A DNA stretch of 64,000 nt from Streptococcus oralis (lineage in GTDB: Bacteria > Bacillota > Bacilli > Lactobacillales > Streptococcaceae): contig NZ_JAHZPJ010000001.1 in NCBI RefSeq assembly GCF_019929345.1, forward strand, positions 62,001-126,000, read 5' to 3'. Under the pieces are notes generated by a model. The model was given only the letters and a program-made list of their open reading frames with translations, did no database searches and was not told where the DNA came from. The position numbers and the translations under genes are program-made. This document shows positions 1-8,466 of this stretch, in pieces. Each line of letters begins with the position of its first letter. Positions within the stretch are counted from its first letter, which is position 1.

Positions 1-1111
1 CTGTCTGTCCGACCAAGCCCAGGGTTTGCCCTTTTTCCAAACTGAAGTGAATATCAGTCAATGTCTCCTCATCTTCAAAGGCAAAGCTTTCAACGGCATA
101 CTCCAAGCGCCCATTTTCAATACCGTCCAGAGGAATCTCGGGGTCTTGTACAGGTGATTCCTGAGACAAGAGTTCCTCAATCCGCTGGTAAGAAACCTTT
201 CCTCGCTGAGTGATGTTAAAGAGGAAGCCGATAGCCATAAGAGGCCAAACTAGCATATCCAAGTAGCTGATAAAGGTAACTAGATTACCAACTGTAATCT
301 GTCCCTCCTGAACCATCAAGGAGCCGACCAAGAGGGTTAACACATAGGATGAACCAACAAATAAGAGAACCATAGGGTCAAAGAGACTATCGTATTTCAT
401 GGTTTGCAGGTTCTTCTGGAAGGTCAATTCATTGACTGCCTGAAAGGACTTCAACTCGTCCGCCTGATAACCGAAAGACTTGGTCACTTTAATACCTGAT
501 ACAGACTCCTGTACCTTGTTATTAAGTTCGGAAAAGGCAGCTTGGGATTCGCCAAAGGCCTTGTGGGTCTTTCTCCCTAGACGACTGGTCGCATAAGCCA
601 TGAAAGGCAGGGGAAGAATGGCAACCAAGGTCATCTGCCATGAAATGCTAAAGAGCATGGTCAACAAGGTCACTAAAGCTGTGATTGAGGCATCAACCGC
701 TGACATAACCCCTCCCCCTGCCAGACGCGTTAAGGCATTGATATCGTTGGTTGCGTGTGCCATCAGGTCCCCCGTCCTATAGGTTTGATAAAAGGCTGGA
801 GACATTTTTGTGAAATGCTCAAATAAGCGAGAGCGCATAATCTGTCCCAAACGGTAGGAAGTACCGAGGATATACATACGCCAAACATAGCGCAGATAGT
901 ACATCCCAAAGGCTGCAAGAAGCAAGTAAAATAGGGCAAGAAGGAGGTCCTGCTGGGTTAATTGCCCCGATGTGATGGCATCAATGACCCTCCCCATAAC
1001 CATTGGGGGAATGAGGTTGAGGACGGAAACCAAGACCAGAGCCACAATCCCGACTAAATAACGGCGTTTTTCTAACTTGAAAAACCACCAAAGTTTTTGA
1101 ATAATGGACAT
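1..1111 (-). CDS. ABC exporter half-transporter, permease plus ATPase (3' end outside window)
   Basis: Minus-strand gene that runs off the left edge, so only about 370 N-terminal residues are visible. They read as a type I ABC exporter membrane domain: several hydrophobic helices, a MAHATNDINALTRL-type coupling segment near residue 110, then the start of the nucleotide-binding domain (ETLTDIHFSLEKGQTLGLVGQT, cut just at the Walker A). Such proteins work as homo- or heterodimers exporting drugs or peptides. The ATG at 1111 is preceded by AAAGGG. I recall a pneumococcal multidrug-type exporter in this position, next to a YetF-type gene and exoA. The substrate cannot be told from sequence. The family call is secure. 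Confidence 0.85.
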   Translation of the reverse strand, partial: MSIIQKLWWFFKLEKRRYLVGIVALVLVSVLNLIPPMVMGRVIDAITSGQLTQQDLLLALFYLLLAAFGMYYLRYVWRMYILGTSYRLGQIMRSRLFEHFTKMSPAFYQTYRTGDLMAHATNDINALTRLAGGGVMSAVDASITALVTLLTMLFSISWQMTLVAILPLPFMAYATSRLGRKTHKAFGESQAAFSELNNKVQESVSGIKVTKSFGYQADELKSFQAVNELTFQKNLQTMKYDSLFDPMVLLFVGSSYVLTLLVGSLMVQEGQITVGNLVTFISYLDMLVWPLMAIGFLFNITQRGKVSYQRIEELLSQESPVQDPEIPLDGIENGRLEYAVESFAFEDEETLTDIHFSLEKGQTLGLVGQT

Positions 1112-1165
1112 AACATCCCTTTCTGATTGCAAATAGAAACCTGAGGCCAAGACCCCAGGTTTTTC

Positions 1166-1801
1166 TTATTCATAGGTTACGACTGTGACCGCACCCTTGT
1201 CATACTCAGCGATAAAGATATTGGCTACATTGTCATGCCCTTGCTTGCTGAGGTTATCAAGCAGCCATTCTTCGTTACGACCAATCGACTCCAAAACATC
1301 GACTTGTATCACACCGTCAGTCACAACTGGATACTTAGGATTTTCATCCCCCATTTGGACCACGATGAGTTGGCCATTTTGCTCCTGCACAGCTCGTTTG
1401 ACTTGCTTCATCTGGAAAATTCCTTGGCTACGAAGTTTGAGGGCTACATCCGATGCAGACAAGCCAACTGAACGACAGGCTTCTGGGTCAATCTGCCCAT
1501 TTTTGATAAGGAGAGTTGGTTTTCCATCAATCAAGCGTTTGACAAAACGAACATTGTTATTGAGCCACTTGAGGGTCAAGACCAAAATCGTCCACATCAT
1601 CAAAATCACTGCATACTGGAGAATGCTGATAGAACTATTGTAAATCACCCCACCGATGATACCACCGAGAACATAGTTCTGAATTTGGTCTGTCGCAGAG
1701 TTAGGTGCTAGGTTCCCCTTTCCTGTCACATTGATAACAAAAACAAGCGAGAAGAGCCCCAAGGCCAGTTTGATTAAAATTTCCATATAATTGAGTGTCA
1801 T
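1166..1801 (-). CDS. YetF-family membrane protein (DUF421)
   Basis: A 211-residue protein with about three N-terminal membrane helices (residues 1-75), then a soluble C-terminal domain with GKPTLLIKNGQID and SVGLSASDVALKLRSQGI, which are hallmarks of the YetF/DUF421 family. The biochemical role of the family is poorly defined; related Bacillus proteins are linked to spore germination and cell-envelope stress. Its start overlaps the end of the DUF3290 gene by 4 nt (ATGA), so the two are translationally coupled. This pairing is usual in streptococci. A hairpin with a poor U-tract follows at about 1137-1165. Confidence 0.85.
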   Translation of the reverse strand: MTLNYMEILIKLALGLFSLVFVINVTGKGNLAPNSATDQIQNYVLGGIIGGVIYNSSISILQYAVILMMWTILVLTLKWLNNNVRFVKRLIDGKPTLLIKNGQIDPEACRSVGLSASDVALKLRSQGIFQMKQVKRAVQEQNGQLIVVQMGDENPKYPVVTDGVIQVDVLESIGRNEEWLLDNLSKQGHDNVANIFIAEYDKGAVTVVTYE

Positions 1802-2253
1802 TTGTTTACCTCCACCAATTCAATAGCGTCTGTTTGATTCAATTCTAATTTCTCTAAAAGATACTTGTCTGGTTGGCTCCCGTTCATGGCGCGGTAGAAA
1901 TTTGGACCTACCTTGACAAGCGCTCCATCAGTGGCTGCAGAAGTATTGACATAAACTTCTGATTTATCCACTCCCAAGTCTTTGGAAACAACCTCTATGA
2001 AATGAAGGGAGGTTTGAAATTGGTTGTTAGAGGCTTGATTGGTCTGGTATTTTGAGATTGTCACCAAAAGCATGGCCACCAAGGTCAAGGCCAAAATCAT
2101 GACCAATTCCCGAAACTTAGTCCCCTTTTTATCTCGATAGGCTTTAAAAGCAAAAAATCCTGTGATAGCTAGGAGAACAATTCCAAAGCCAATCATGATG
2201 CCATTTTGCTGACTGATTTGGCTAAGTACATAGTCATATGAGTAAAATTTCAT
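1798..2253 (-). CDS. DUF3290 family membrane protein
   Basis: A 151-residue protein with two hydrophobic helices (about residues 18-36 and 49-66) followed by a charged extracytoplasmic-type domain (SKDLGVDKSEVYVNTSAATDGALVKVGPNFYRAM). It matches the DUF3290 family, which has no assigned activity. It is the promoter-proximal member of a two-gene operon with the YetF-like gene; the stop and start overlap as ATGA. The ATG at 2253 follows GAAAGGGAGTGAAAATAA, a good ribosome binding site. The products probably work together in the membrane, which is an inference from coupling only. Confidence 0.8.
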   Translation of the reverse strand: MKFYSYDYVLSQISQQNGIMIGFGIVLLAITGFFAFKAYRDKKGTKFRELVMILALTLVAMLLVTISKYQTNQASNNQFQTSLHFIEVVSKDLGVDKSEVYVNTSAATDGALVKVGPNFYRAMNGSQPDKYLLEKLELNQTDAIELVEVNK

Positions 2254-2286
2254 TTATTTTCACTCCCTTTCATAAAATCATTCTTA

Positions 2287-2315
2287 ATTATAAACGAAAG
2301 AGAGTGATTTTTCAA
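2287..2315 (-). promoter_or_regulatory. Promoter of the DUF3290-DUF421 operon
   Basis: On the minus strand TTGAAA (2315-2310) is separated by 17 nt from TATAAT (2292-2287), about 35 nt upstream of the DUF3290 start codon. This is a near-consensus vegetative promoter. It lies back to back with the exoA promoter. Confidence 0.7.
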
Positions 2316-2323
2316 GCCATACG

Positions 2324-2353
2324 TTGGGGAAATGGACCTTTTTTTGGTATAAT
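2324..2353 (+). promoter_or_regulatory. Promoter of exoA
   Basis: TTGGGG (2324-2329), an 18-nt spacer and TATAAT (2348-2353) with an upstream GG lie about 33 nt before the exoA ATG. The -35 element is weak; the -10 is consensus. Confidence 0.6.
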
Positions 2354-2386
2354 AAAATCTATAATCTGAATGAAAAAGGTAACTTT

Positions 2387-3214
2387 ATGAAACTCATCTC
2401 ATGGAATATTGATTCCCTCAACGCTGCTTTGACCAGTGATTCTGCCCGTGCTCAGCTCTCTCAGGCTGTCCTTCGGACCTTGCAAGCAGAAAATGCTGAT
2501 ATTATCGCTATCCAGGAAACCAAGCTTTCTGCAAAAGGGCCTACAAAAAAACACTTGGAAATTTTAGAAGAACTCTTCCCAGGTTATGAAAACACTTGGC
2601 GTTCCTCTCAAGAACCTGCTCGCAAAGGCTACGCTGGAACTATGTTCCTCTATAAGAAAGAACTCACACCAACGATTAGCTTCCCAGAAATCGGGGCTCC
2701 TTCTACCATGGATTTGGAAGGCCGCATCATTACCCTAGAATTTGATGAATTTTTCGTAACGCAAGTTTACACTCCAAACGCTGGTGATGGGCTCAAACGC
2801 TTGGAAGAACGCCAAGTCTGGGATGTCAAATATGCTGAGTATTTGGCTAAACTAGACAAAGAAAAACCAGTCCTTGCGACAGGAGACTACAACGTAGCTC
2901 ACAAGGAAATCGACCTTGCAAACCCTGCCAGCAACCGCCGTTCACCTGGTTTTACAGACGAGGAGCGTGCTGGATTTACCAACCTCTTGGCAACTGGATT
3001 TACCGACACCTTCCGCCATATTCACGGCGATGTCCCAGAGTGTTACACTTGGTGGGCGCAACGCAGTAAGACTTCTAAAATCAACAATACAGGCTGGAGA
3101 ATCGACTACTGGCTCACAAGTAACCGCATCGCTGACAAGGTGACCAAGTCCGACATGATTGACTCGGGTGCGCGTCAAGACCATACGCCGATTGTATTGG
3201 AAATTGAACTCTAA
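2387..3214 (+). CDS. exoA: Exodeoxyribonuclease III / AP endonuclease
   Basis: A 275-residue member of the exonuclease III family of AP endonucleases, acting in base excision repair by cutting DNA 5' of abasic sites. Visible motifs in order: MKLISWNIDSLNAAL at the N-terminus, IIAIQETKLS with the metal-binding Glu, TVYTPN-type QVYTPNAG, VLATGDYNVAHKEIDL, and the C-terminal WRIDYWLTS and DHTPIVLE with the catalytic His. The frame is open from 2324, but the TATAAT at 2348-2353 lies inside that extension, so I place the start at 2387, preceded by AAAAAGGTAAC. A VOC-family gene follows after 11 nt and is probably cotranscribed. Confidence 0.95.
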   Translation: MKLISWNIDSLNAALTSDSARAQLSQAVLRTLQAENADIIAIQETKLSAKGPTKKHLEILEELFPGYENTWRSSQEPARKGYAGTMFLYKKELTPTISFPEIGAPSTMDLEGRIITLEFDEFFVTQVYTPNAGDGLKRLEERQVWDVKYAEYLAKLDKEKPVLATGDYNVAHKEIDLANPASNRRSPGFTDEERAGFTNLLATGFTDTFRHIHGDVPECYTWWAQRSKTSKINNTGWRIDYWLTSNRIADKVTKSDMIDSGARQDHTPIVLEIEL

Positions 3215-3225
3215 GGAGAAAGCTA

Positions 3226-3612
3226 ATGGACTATCAAGCTGTCATTCCTGAATTTGTAGTATCTGACCTCGAAAAGTCACGCCACTTCTACTGCGACTTG
3301 CTGGGATTTTCTGTCGAATACGAGCGTCCAGAGGAGAAATTTCTCTTCCTCTCGCTTGAAGACTGCCAACTTATGCTAGAAGAAGGCAGCACAGAAGAAT
3401 TAGCCCAACTAACCTATCCTTTCGGGCGTGGTGTCAACCTATCCTTTGGTATAAAGGATGTCCCACAACTTTATCAAAAAGTAATAGAGGCCAACTATCC
3501 TATTTATCGTCCTTTGACTAAGAGAACATTTCGTGTTGGGGATTACTACATCTATCCTCACGAATTTGCAGTCTTGGATCCAGATGGCTATTTTTTAAGA
3601 TTTAGCGAATAG
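3226..3612 (+). CDS. VOC superfamily protein (glyoxalase / bleomycin-resistance type)
   Basis: A 128-residue protein with the paired beta-alpha-beta-beta-beta pattern of the vicinal oxygen chelate fold: PEFVVSDLEKSRHFYCDLLGF at the N-terminus and EFAVLDPDGYFLRFSE at the C-terminus, the classic end of glyoxalase/bleomycin-resistance proteins. Members bind metals and act as lyases, dioxygenases or drug-sequestering proteins, and the substrate cannot be read from sequence. It starts 11 nt after exoA with AAGGAGAAAGCTA before the ATG, so it is the second gene of that operon. A strong terminator follows. Confidence 0.8.
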   Translation: MDYQAVIPEFVVSDLEKSRHFYCDLLGFSVEYERPEEKFLFLSLEDCQLMLEEGSTEELAQLTYPFGRGVNLSFGIKDVPQLYQKVIEANYPIYRPLTKRTFRVGDYYIYPHEFAVLDPDGYFLRFSE

Positions 3613-3618
3613 AAAAAT

Positions 3619-3656
3619 AAAAGGCTACAATACTATCTAGCATTGCAGCCTTTTAT
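3619..3656 (+). terminator. Intrinsic terminator of exoA-VOC operon
   Basis: AAAAGGCTaCAAT and ATTGcAGCCTTTT form a 13-pair stem with one mismatch and a 10-nt loop, ending in TTTTATT. Confidence 0.85.
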
Positions 3657-3692
3657 TCGTTCGCTTTTATGGTCTATTTGCTAACAAAATAT

Positions 3693-3721
3693 TTGATTTA
3701 TAAAGCTAATTGGTGTAAAAT
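3693..3721 (+). promoter_or_regulatory. Promoter of xpt-pbuX
   Basis: TTGATT (3693-3698), a 17-nt spacer and TAAAAT (3716-3721) precede the purine riboswitch by about 40 nt. Confidence 0.55.
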
Positions 3722-3762
3722 AAAAACATTGGCAGCAGCCTATTTAAAATTGAATATCATTT

Positions 3763-3827
3763 TACTTGTTTATGTCGTGAATTGGCACGACGTTTCTACA
3801 AGGTGCCGGAACACCTAACAATGAGTA
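3763..3827 (+). promoter_or_regulatory. Purine (guanine/xanthine-class) riboswitch aptamer
   Basis: The leader of xpt carries the three-way-junction aptamer of purine riboswitches. P2 is GTCGTG/CACGAC (3774-3779 with 3786-3791), the conserved junction GTTTCTAC lies at 3792-3799, and P3 is AGGTG/CACCT (3801-3805 with 3812-3816) with a CCGGAA loop. P1 is closed by TACTT/GAGTA. The junction strand reads AACAATG, with C at the position that pairs with guanine-type ligands, so a guanine/hypoxanthine/xanthine ligand fits better than adenine. The downstream genes (xanthine salvage and uptake) agree. Confidence 0.85.
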
Positions 3828-3838
3828 TGTCAGCTGAA

Positions 3839-3899
3839 GGTATGGTTTTTGCCATACCTATTTTGGGGACTTACTTAGGGGATTAAGTAGGTCCTTTTT
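3839..3899 (+). terminator. Riboswitch expression platform: hairpin plus attenuator terminator
   Basis: A hairpin AGGTATGG/CCATACCT (3839-3860) is followed by a stem formed by GGACtTACTTA and TAAGTAGGTCC (3867-3894) and a T5 run. The second is a premature terminator about 60 nt before xpt. Ligand binding to the aptamer would be expected to favour it and switch off xpt-pbuX. Confidence 0.8.
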
Positions 3900-3961
3900 C
3901 TATTTCTTGCTAGAAACTCTAAACAAGCAAATGAAGCATCTTTTAGACTTTAGGAGGTCTT

Positions 3962-4543
3962 ATGAAATTATTAGAAGAGCGCATCCTCGAGGATGGGCAT
4001 ATCTTGGGGGACAACATCCTCAAGGTGGATTCCTTTTTAACCCACCAAGTTGACTTTAGCTTGATGCGGGAAATTGGTAAGGTATTTGCGGACAAATTCG
4101 CTTCTGCTGGCATTACCAAGGTCGTAACCATTGAAGCTTCAGGCATTGCCCCAGCCGTTTTTACTGCCGAATCCTTAGATGTCCCTATGATTTTCGCCAA
4201 GAAAGCTAAAAACATCACCATGAACGAAGGTATCTTAACTGCCCAAGTCTACTCCTTTACCAAGCAGGTGACCAGCACCGTTTCTATCGCTGGAAAATTC
4301 CTCTCACCAGAGGACAAGGTCTTGATTATCGATGATTTCCTTGCTAATGGCCAAGCTGCCAAAGGCTTGATCCAAATCATCGAACAAGCTGGAGCAAAAA
4401 TCGAAGCCATTGGTATCGTAATTGAAAAGTCTTTCCAAGACGGTCGTGATTTGCTTGAAAAAGCAGGGTATCCAGTCCTATCACTGGCTCGCTTGGATCG
4501 TTTCGAAAATGGTCAGGTCGTATTTAAGGAGGCAGATCTCTAA
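3962..4543 (+). CDS. xpt: Xanthine phosphoribosyltransferase
   Basis: A 193-residue type I phosphoribosyltransferase that makes XMP from xanthine and PRPP in purine salvage. The PRPP-binding loop is visible as [17 protein letters not shown] (about residues 121-137), and the N-terminus [32 protein letters not shown] is typical of Xpt. Length equals the family norm. The ATG follows TTAGGAGGTCTT. It overlaps pbuX by 1 nt (TAATG), so salvage enzyme and permease are coupled. Expression is probably set by the purine riboswitch and attenuator just upstream. Confidence 0.95.
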   Translation: MKLLEERILEDGHILGDNILKVDSFLTHQVDFSLMREIGKVFADKFASAGITKVVTIEASGIAPAVFTAESLDVPMIFAKKAKNITMNEGILTAQVYSFTKQVTSTVSIAGKFLSPEDKVLIIDDFLANGQAAKGLIQIIEQAGAKIEAIGIVIEKSFQDGRDLLEKAGYPVLSLARLDRFENGQVVFKEADL

Positions 4544-5805
4544 TGCAAAAACAAGAAAAACATTCGCAAGCAGCCGTTCTTGGCTTGCAGCACTTACTAG
4601 CCATGTACTCAGGTTCTATCCTGGTTCCCATCATGATTGCGACAGCTCTTGGCTATTCAGCTGAGCAGTTGACCTACCTAATCTCCACAGATATCTTCAT
4701 GTGTGGGGTGGCCACCTTCCTTCAACTCCAACTCAACAAATACTTCGGAATTGGACTACCAGTCGTTCTCGGAGTTGCCTTCCAATCCGTCGCTCCTTTA
4801 ATTATGATTGGGCAAAGCCACGGTAGCGGGGCTATGTTTGGTGCCCTTATCGTTTCAGGGATTTATGTAGTTCTGATTTCAGGCATTTTCTCAAAAGTTG
4901 CCAATCTCTTCCCATCTATCGTAACGGGCTCTGTCATTACCACGATTGGATTGACCTTGATTCCTGTCGCTATTGGAAATATGGGAAATAACGTCCCAGA
5001 GCCAACTGGTCAAAGTCTCTTGCTTGCAGCTATCACTGTTCTGATTATCCTCTTGATTAACATCTTTACCAAAGGATTTATCAAGTCCATCTCCATTTTG
5101 ATTGGGTTGGTTGTTGGAACTGCCATTGCTGCTACCATGGGCTTGGTTGACTTTTCTCCTGTGGCTGCAGCACCGCTTGTCCATGTCCCAACCCCCCTCT
5201 ACTTTGGGGTGCCAACCTTTGAAATCTCCTCTATTGTCATGATGTGTATCATCGCAACGGTGTCTATGGTTGAGTCGACTGGTGTTTACCTGGCCTTGTC
5301 TGATATTACCAATGACCCAATCGACAGCACGCGCCTTCGCAACGGTTATCGCGCAGAAGGTTTAGCTGTCCTTCTCGGAGGAATCTTTAACACCTTCCCT
5401 TACACAGGATTTTCACAAAACGTTGGTTTGGTTAAATTGTCAGGTATCAAGACTCGCCTACCAATCTACTACGCAGCTGGTTTCCTAGTTCTCCTTGGAC
5501 TCCTTCCTAAGTTTGGAGCCCTAGCTCAAATCATTCCGAGCCCTGTTCTTGGAGGGGCCATGCTGGTGATGTTTGGCTTTGTTTCCCTTCAAGGGATGCA
5601 AATCCTTGCCCGCGTTGACTTTGCTAACAATGAACACAACTTCCTTATCGCAGCTGTCTCCATCGCTGCAGGTGTCGGACTCAATAACAGTAATCTCTTT
5701 GTCAGCATGCCGACAGCTTTCCAAATGTTCTTCTCAAACGGAATCGTCGTAGCCAGCCTTCTCTCCATTGTCCTCAATGCCGTCCTAAACCGGAAAAAGA
5801 AATAA
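4543..5805 (+). CDS. pbuX: Xanthine permease (NCS2 family)
   Basis: A 420-residue nucleobase:cation symporter of the NCS2 family with about 12-14 membrane helices. Signatures include LGLQHLLAMYSGSILVPI at the N-terminus, and ESTGVYLALSD and NTFPYTGFSQNVGLVKLSGI in the middle, which together form the substrate-binding and family motif region. It is translationally coupled to xpt and shares its riboswitch, which points to xanthine uptake. Length is standard and no truncation is seen. A hairpin terminator follows directly. Confidence 0.93.
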   Translation: MQKQEKHSQAAVLGLQHLLAMYSGSILVPIMIATALGYSAEQLTYLISTDIFMCGVATFLQLQLNKYFGIGLPVVLGVAFQSVAPLIMIGQSHGSGAMFGALIVSGIYVVLISGIFSKVANLFPSIVTGSVITTIGLTLIPVAIGNMGNNVPEPTGQSLLLAAITVLIILLINIFTKGFIKSISILIGLVVGTAIAATMGLVDFSPVAAAPLVHVPTPLYFGVPTFEISSIVMMCIIATVSMVESTGVYLALSDITNDPIDSTRLRNGYRAEGLAVLLGGIFNTFPYTGFSQNVGLVKLSGIKTRLPIYYAAGFLVLLGLLPKFGALAQIIPSPVLGGAMLVMFGFVSLQGMQILARVDFANNEHNFLIAAVSIAAGVGLNNSNLFVSMPTAFQMFFSNGIVVASLLSIVLNAVLNRKKK

Positions 5806-5807
5806 GA

Positions 5808-5831
5808 AAAAGAGGTGCGAGCCTCTTTTTT
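5808..5831 (+). terminator. Terminator of xpt-pbuX
   Basis: AAAAAGAGG-tgcga-GCCTCTTTTTT: a short GC-containing stem followed by T6. It lies between convergent genes and could serve both strands. Confidence 0.75.
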
Positions 5832-5837
5832 GTTTAT

Positions 5838-6242
5838 CTATATCCTCACCTGTCTTTCTTCTGACCGCTGGCCAGTGACAAACATGGTAAAGGTTGCTTT
5901 GCAGACATTTCTGCCTTCTTGATTGGTAATATCCACGTCCACGACACAGGTTGTGCGACCTTGATGGACACATTCTCCTTTAATGGTCAGTACATCGTCG
6001 AGTTTTCCTGCCTTGAGGTAGTTGATAGAGGATTGGAGCGTCACTCCATCAAGCCCCAGCGAGATGACCACCAATCCACTGATCTGGTCACAGAGGGTAA
6101 AGAGATAGCCACCATGGGCATTGCCATAGTAATTGAGCGACGAGTCCACCACTTTCGTCGTCACCACAACATGACCATCTCTCATTTTTTCTATTTCGTA
6201 ATTTTCAAAGGCAGATATAGCGTCAAAATGAAAATCTTTCAT
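5838..6242 (-). CDS. PaaI-family acyl-CoA thioesterase (hotdog fold)
   Basis: A 134-residue protein with the hotdog-thioesterase motif NYYGNAHGGYLFTLCDQISGL (about residues 37-57), in which GNAHGG carries the active-site loop of the PaaI / YbgC-like family. These enzymes hydrolyse aryl- or acyl-CoA esters; the true substrate is unknown. The frame is open seven codons further upstream, but the ATG at 6242 is preceded by AGGAGGAAACG, so I choose that start. It is convergent with pbuX and stands alone. Confidence 0.85.
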   Translation of the reverse strand: MKDFHFDAISAFENYEIEKMRDGHVVVTTKVVDSSLNYYGNAHGGYLFTLCDQISGLVVISLGLDGVTLQSSINYLKAGKLDDVLTIKGECVHQGRTTCVVDVDITNQEGRNVCKATFTMFVTGQRSEERQVRI

Positions 6243-6311
6243 CGTTTCCTCCTGATATTTCAAACGACACTATGATACTACTTTTTATAGGACTGTGCAA
6301 GGAGAAAGCTC

Positions 6312-7799
6312 CTAGTCTGGCAAAATTCCGACCTGTTCTACAAAGCGCATAAAGGCTGCCTGTCCTTGTTCCGTCTGCTTGTAAACTCCTGCGTCCTCCA
6401 GAACGCGCGCAAAAATAGCACCCACAGAGTCCTTGACGATTTCAAGGGCTTTTTCTTTATCTGTTAGGTCTGGATGTTGGACTTTGAGTTGGTCTGCCCA
6501 TTCCTGATGATAGTCTGCAACTGCTTCATCATCTCCTACAAGATAGCTTGCAACTTGCTCCACTTCTGCTTTCAAACGAGGTGGTAAGATAGCCAAGCCC
6601 ATGACCTCAATCAAGCCGATATTTTCCTTCTTGATATGTTGAACATCCTTGTGGGGATGATAGATACCATCAGGATGCTCTGGGGATGTCTGATTGTCCC
6701 GCAAGACCAAGTCCAACTCAAACTGTCCATCGCGTTTACGGGCAATGGGTGTAATGGTGTGATGCGGTGCCCCGTCTGTCTCTGCCAAAATTTGCACTAC
6801 AGGGTCTGAATACTGACGCCATTCCTGCAAAATCTTGTCAGCCAAGTTAATCAAATCCTCTTTAGAATCCGAGGTCAAACGTAGCACTGACATTGGCCAC
6901 TTGACAATCCCAGCCTTGACCTGTTCAAAACCAGTAAATCGGAAGGTCTTTTGCAGAGGAGCCAATTCCATAGGAAATACGTGACGGCCTCCTTGATAGT
7001 GATCATGAGTCAGAATAGAGCCTCCCACAATCGGCAGGTCGGCATTTGAGCCCGCAAAATAGCCTGGAAACTGGTCTACGATAGCTAGCAGGCGCTCAAA
7101 GCTTTGACGATTGATAGCCATGGGCCGATGCTGGCCATCTAAGAAGATACAGTGCTCATTAAAATAAGCATAGGGCGAATACTGGAAGCCCCACTCCTGA
7201 CCAGCTATTTCAAAACGGATAATACGGTGGTTGCTACGAGCTGGGTGGTTAACTCGACCATGGTAGCCCTCATTCTCTATACAAAGCTGACACTGAGGGT
7301 AATTGCTAGCTTGAACCAACTTAGCTGCCGCAATCTCCTTTGGATCCTTTTCAGGTTTAGAGAGGTTAATGGTAATCTCAAGCTCTCCATAGTCAGACGG
7401 AACGCGATAAGCGATATTCTTAGCAATGGCCTTGAGTTTGATGTAGTCATTTTTCTGGCTGAGCTGGTAAAAATCCCCTATCGCCTGTTCGGGAGATTGG
7501 ACGTAAGTTGCCCAAAAGTCACGATTGACCCGACTTGGACAAGGTGTCACCAAATCCATCAATTCAGCACCGAGGATTTCACGCGCAGCCTGACTATCCT
7601 CAATCGTCTCTAATCGAACCGCTTCCTCGACCAGCTGGCCCTTGAGGTCAATCAATTTATCCAGATCAGTCTCAACTTCCAAAACACCTTCGCCCACTCG
7701 AGCCAAAACACGATTGGTCAGGTAGATTCGATCAATCTCCTCAAAAGCACTTTCTGCAATGACTTCCGTGATAAATGCATCTAGAACTCCCTGACTCAT
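6312..7799 (-). CDS. galT: UTP--hexose-1-phosphate uridylyltransferase (class II GalT)
   Basis: A 495-residue class II galactose-1-phosphate uridylyltransferase of the Leloir pathway, the form used by Firmicutes. Visible motifs include [29 protein letters not shown] and the active-site region [18 protein letters not shown]. It is the last gene of the galK-HAD-galT operon. Its ATG overlaps the last base of the HAD gene stop (TAATG), so translation is probably coupled. Length is normal for class II enzymes. Induction by galactose through GalR is inferred from the divergent regulator. Confidence 0.95.
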   Translation of the reverse strand: MSQGVLDAFITEVIAESAFEEIDRIYLTNRVLARVGEGVLEVETDLDKLIDLKGQLVEEAVRLETIEDSQAAREILGAELMDLVTPCPSRVNRDFWATYVQSPEQAIGDFYQLSQKNDYIKLKAIAKNIAYRVPSDYGELEITINLSKPEKDPKEIAAAKLVQASNYPQCQLCIENEGYHGRVNHPARSNHRIIRFEIAGQEWGFQYSPYAYFNEHCIFLDGQHRPMAINRQSFERLLAIVDQFPGYFAGSNADLPIVGGSILTHDHYQGGRHVFPMELAPLQKTFRFTGFEQVKAGIVKWPMSVLRLTSDSKEDLINLADKILQEWRQYSDPVVQILAETDGAPHHTITPIARKRDGQFELDLVLRDNQTSPEHPDGIYHPHKDVQHIKKENIGLIEVMGLAILPPRLKAEVEQVASYLVGDDEAVADYHQEWADQLKVQHPDLTDKEKALEIVKDSVGAIFARVLEDAGVYKQTEQGQAAFMRFVEQVGILPD

Positions 7800-8455
7800 T
7801 AATTCTCCTTCTTACTTTCTAAATAGTCTCTGACAGCATCTAAATCCTGAAAAACTTGTTCTGTTTTATTTAAGAAAGACTGTGCTGGCATTTTTAAGTC
7901 TGGAATACAAATAACTGGTATCCCAGCTCTATACGCTGCTTCAATCCCTGCTTCACTATCCTCTAATACTAAGCAATTCTCTGGTAAAACATTCAAATCA
8001 CTGCAGACCTTTAAAAATATATCAGGGTAAGGTTTGCTTCGCTTTACATCTTTTGCAAAAACTAGATGGTCAAATAGGGACAGTATCCCATTACTATCCA
8101 AAATCATTCTAGCTCTAGATTCAACACTTGAAGTTGCTAGAGCGATTGGAATACCTTCTCTTTGCAAAAAAGCAAGCAAATTTTTAGCACCTTTTTTTAA
8201 ATTTACACCTTTGGCTAATATTCGAGCTTCCAGTTCATAAACTTTTTCCAAGGTTTGGTCAAAGTTCCAAGGTAAATCATAGGTATCCAAAAATCGTTGA
8301 ACATTCTCCTCTTCCCTATGTCCACTGTATTCTCTAGAATATGTTTCTTCTGTGAAAGGAATTCCAAAATCTTCAAGTAATTCTTGATAAACTTTTAGAG
8401 AAATGATCTCAGTATCAGCTAATAAGCCGTCTAAATCAAATATTACAGCTTCCAT
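7799..8455 (-). CDS. HAD-family phosphatase, beta-phosphoglucomutase-like, inside the gal operon
   Basis: A 218-residue HAD-superfamily protein with motif [11 protein letters not shown] at residues 7-16 (nucleophile and acid Asp), the alpha-helical cap of the beta-PGM subfamily, motif II LATSS, the Lys of motif III in [14 protein letters not shown], and motif [18 protein letters not shown]. It lies 11 nt after galK and overlaps galT by 1 nt, so it is an operon member. Its base composition looks richer in A+T than galK and galT. Galactose- or tagatose-phosphate dephosphorylation is possible but not shown. I recall galK and galT adjacent in pneumococcus, so this may be an insertion. Confidence 0.85.
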   Translation of the reverse strand: MEAVIFDLDGLLADTEIISLKVYQELLEDFGIPFTEETYSREYSGHREEENVQRFLDTYDLPWNFDQTLEKVYELEARILAKGVNLKKGAKNLLAFLQREGIPIALATSSVESRARMILDSNGILSLFDHLVFAKDVKRSKPYPDIFLKVCSDLNVLPENCLVLEDSEAGIEAAYRAGIPVICIPDLKMPAQSFLNKTEQVFQDLDAVRDYLESKKEN

Positions 8456-8466
8456 ATACTTCTCTC

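Noticed and set aside
1185..1643. Plus-strand frames inside the YetF-like gene
   Set aside because: They are antisense shadows of a clearly coding minus-strand gene.
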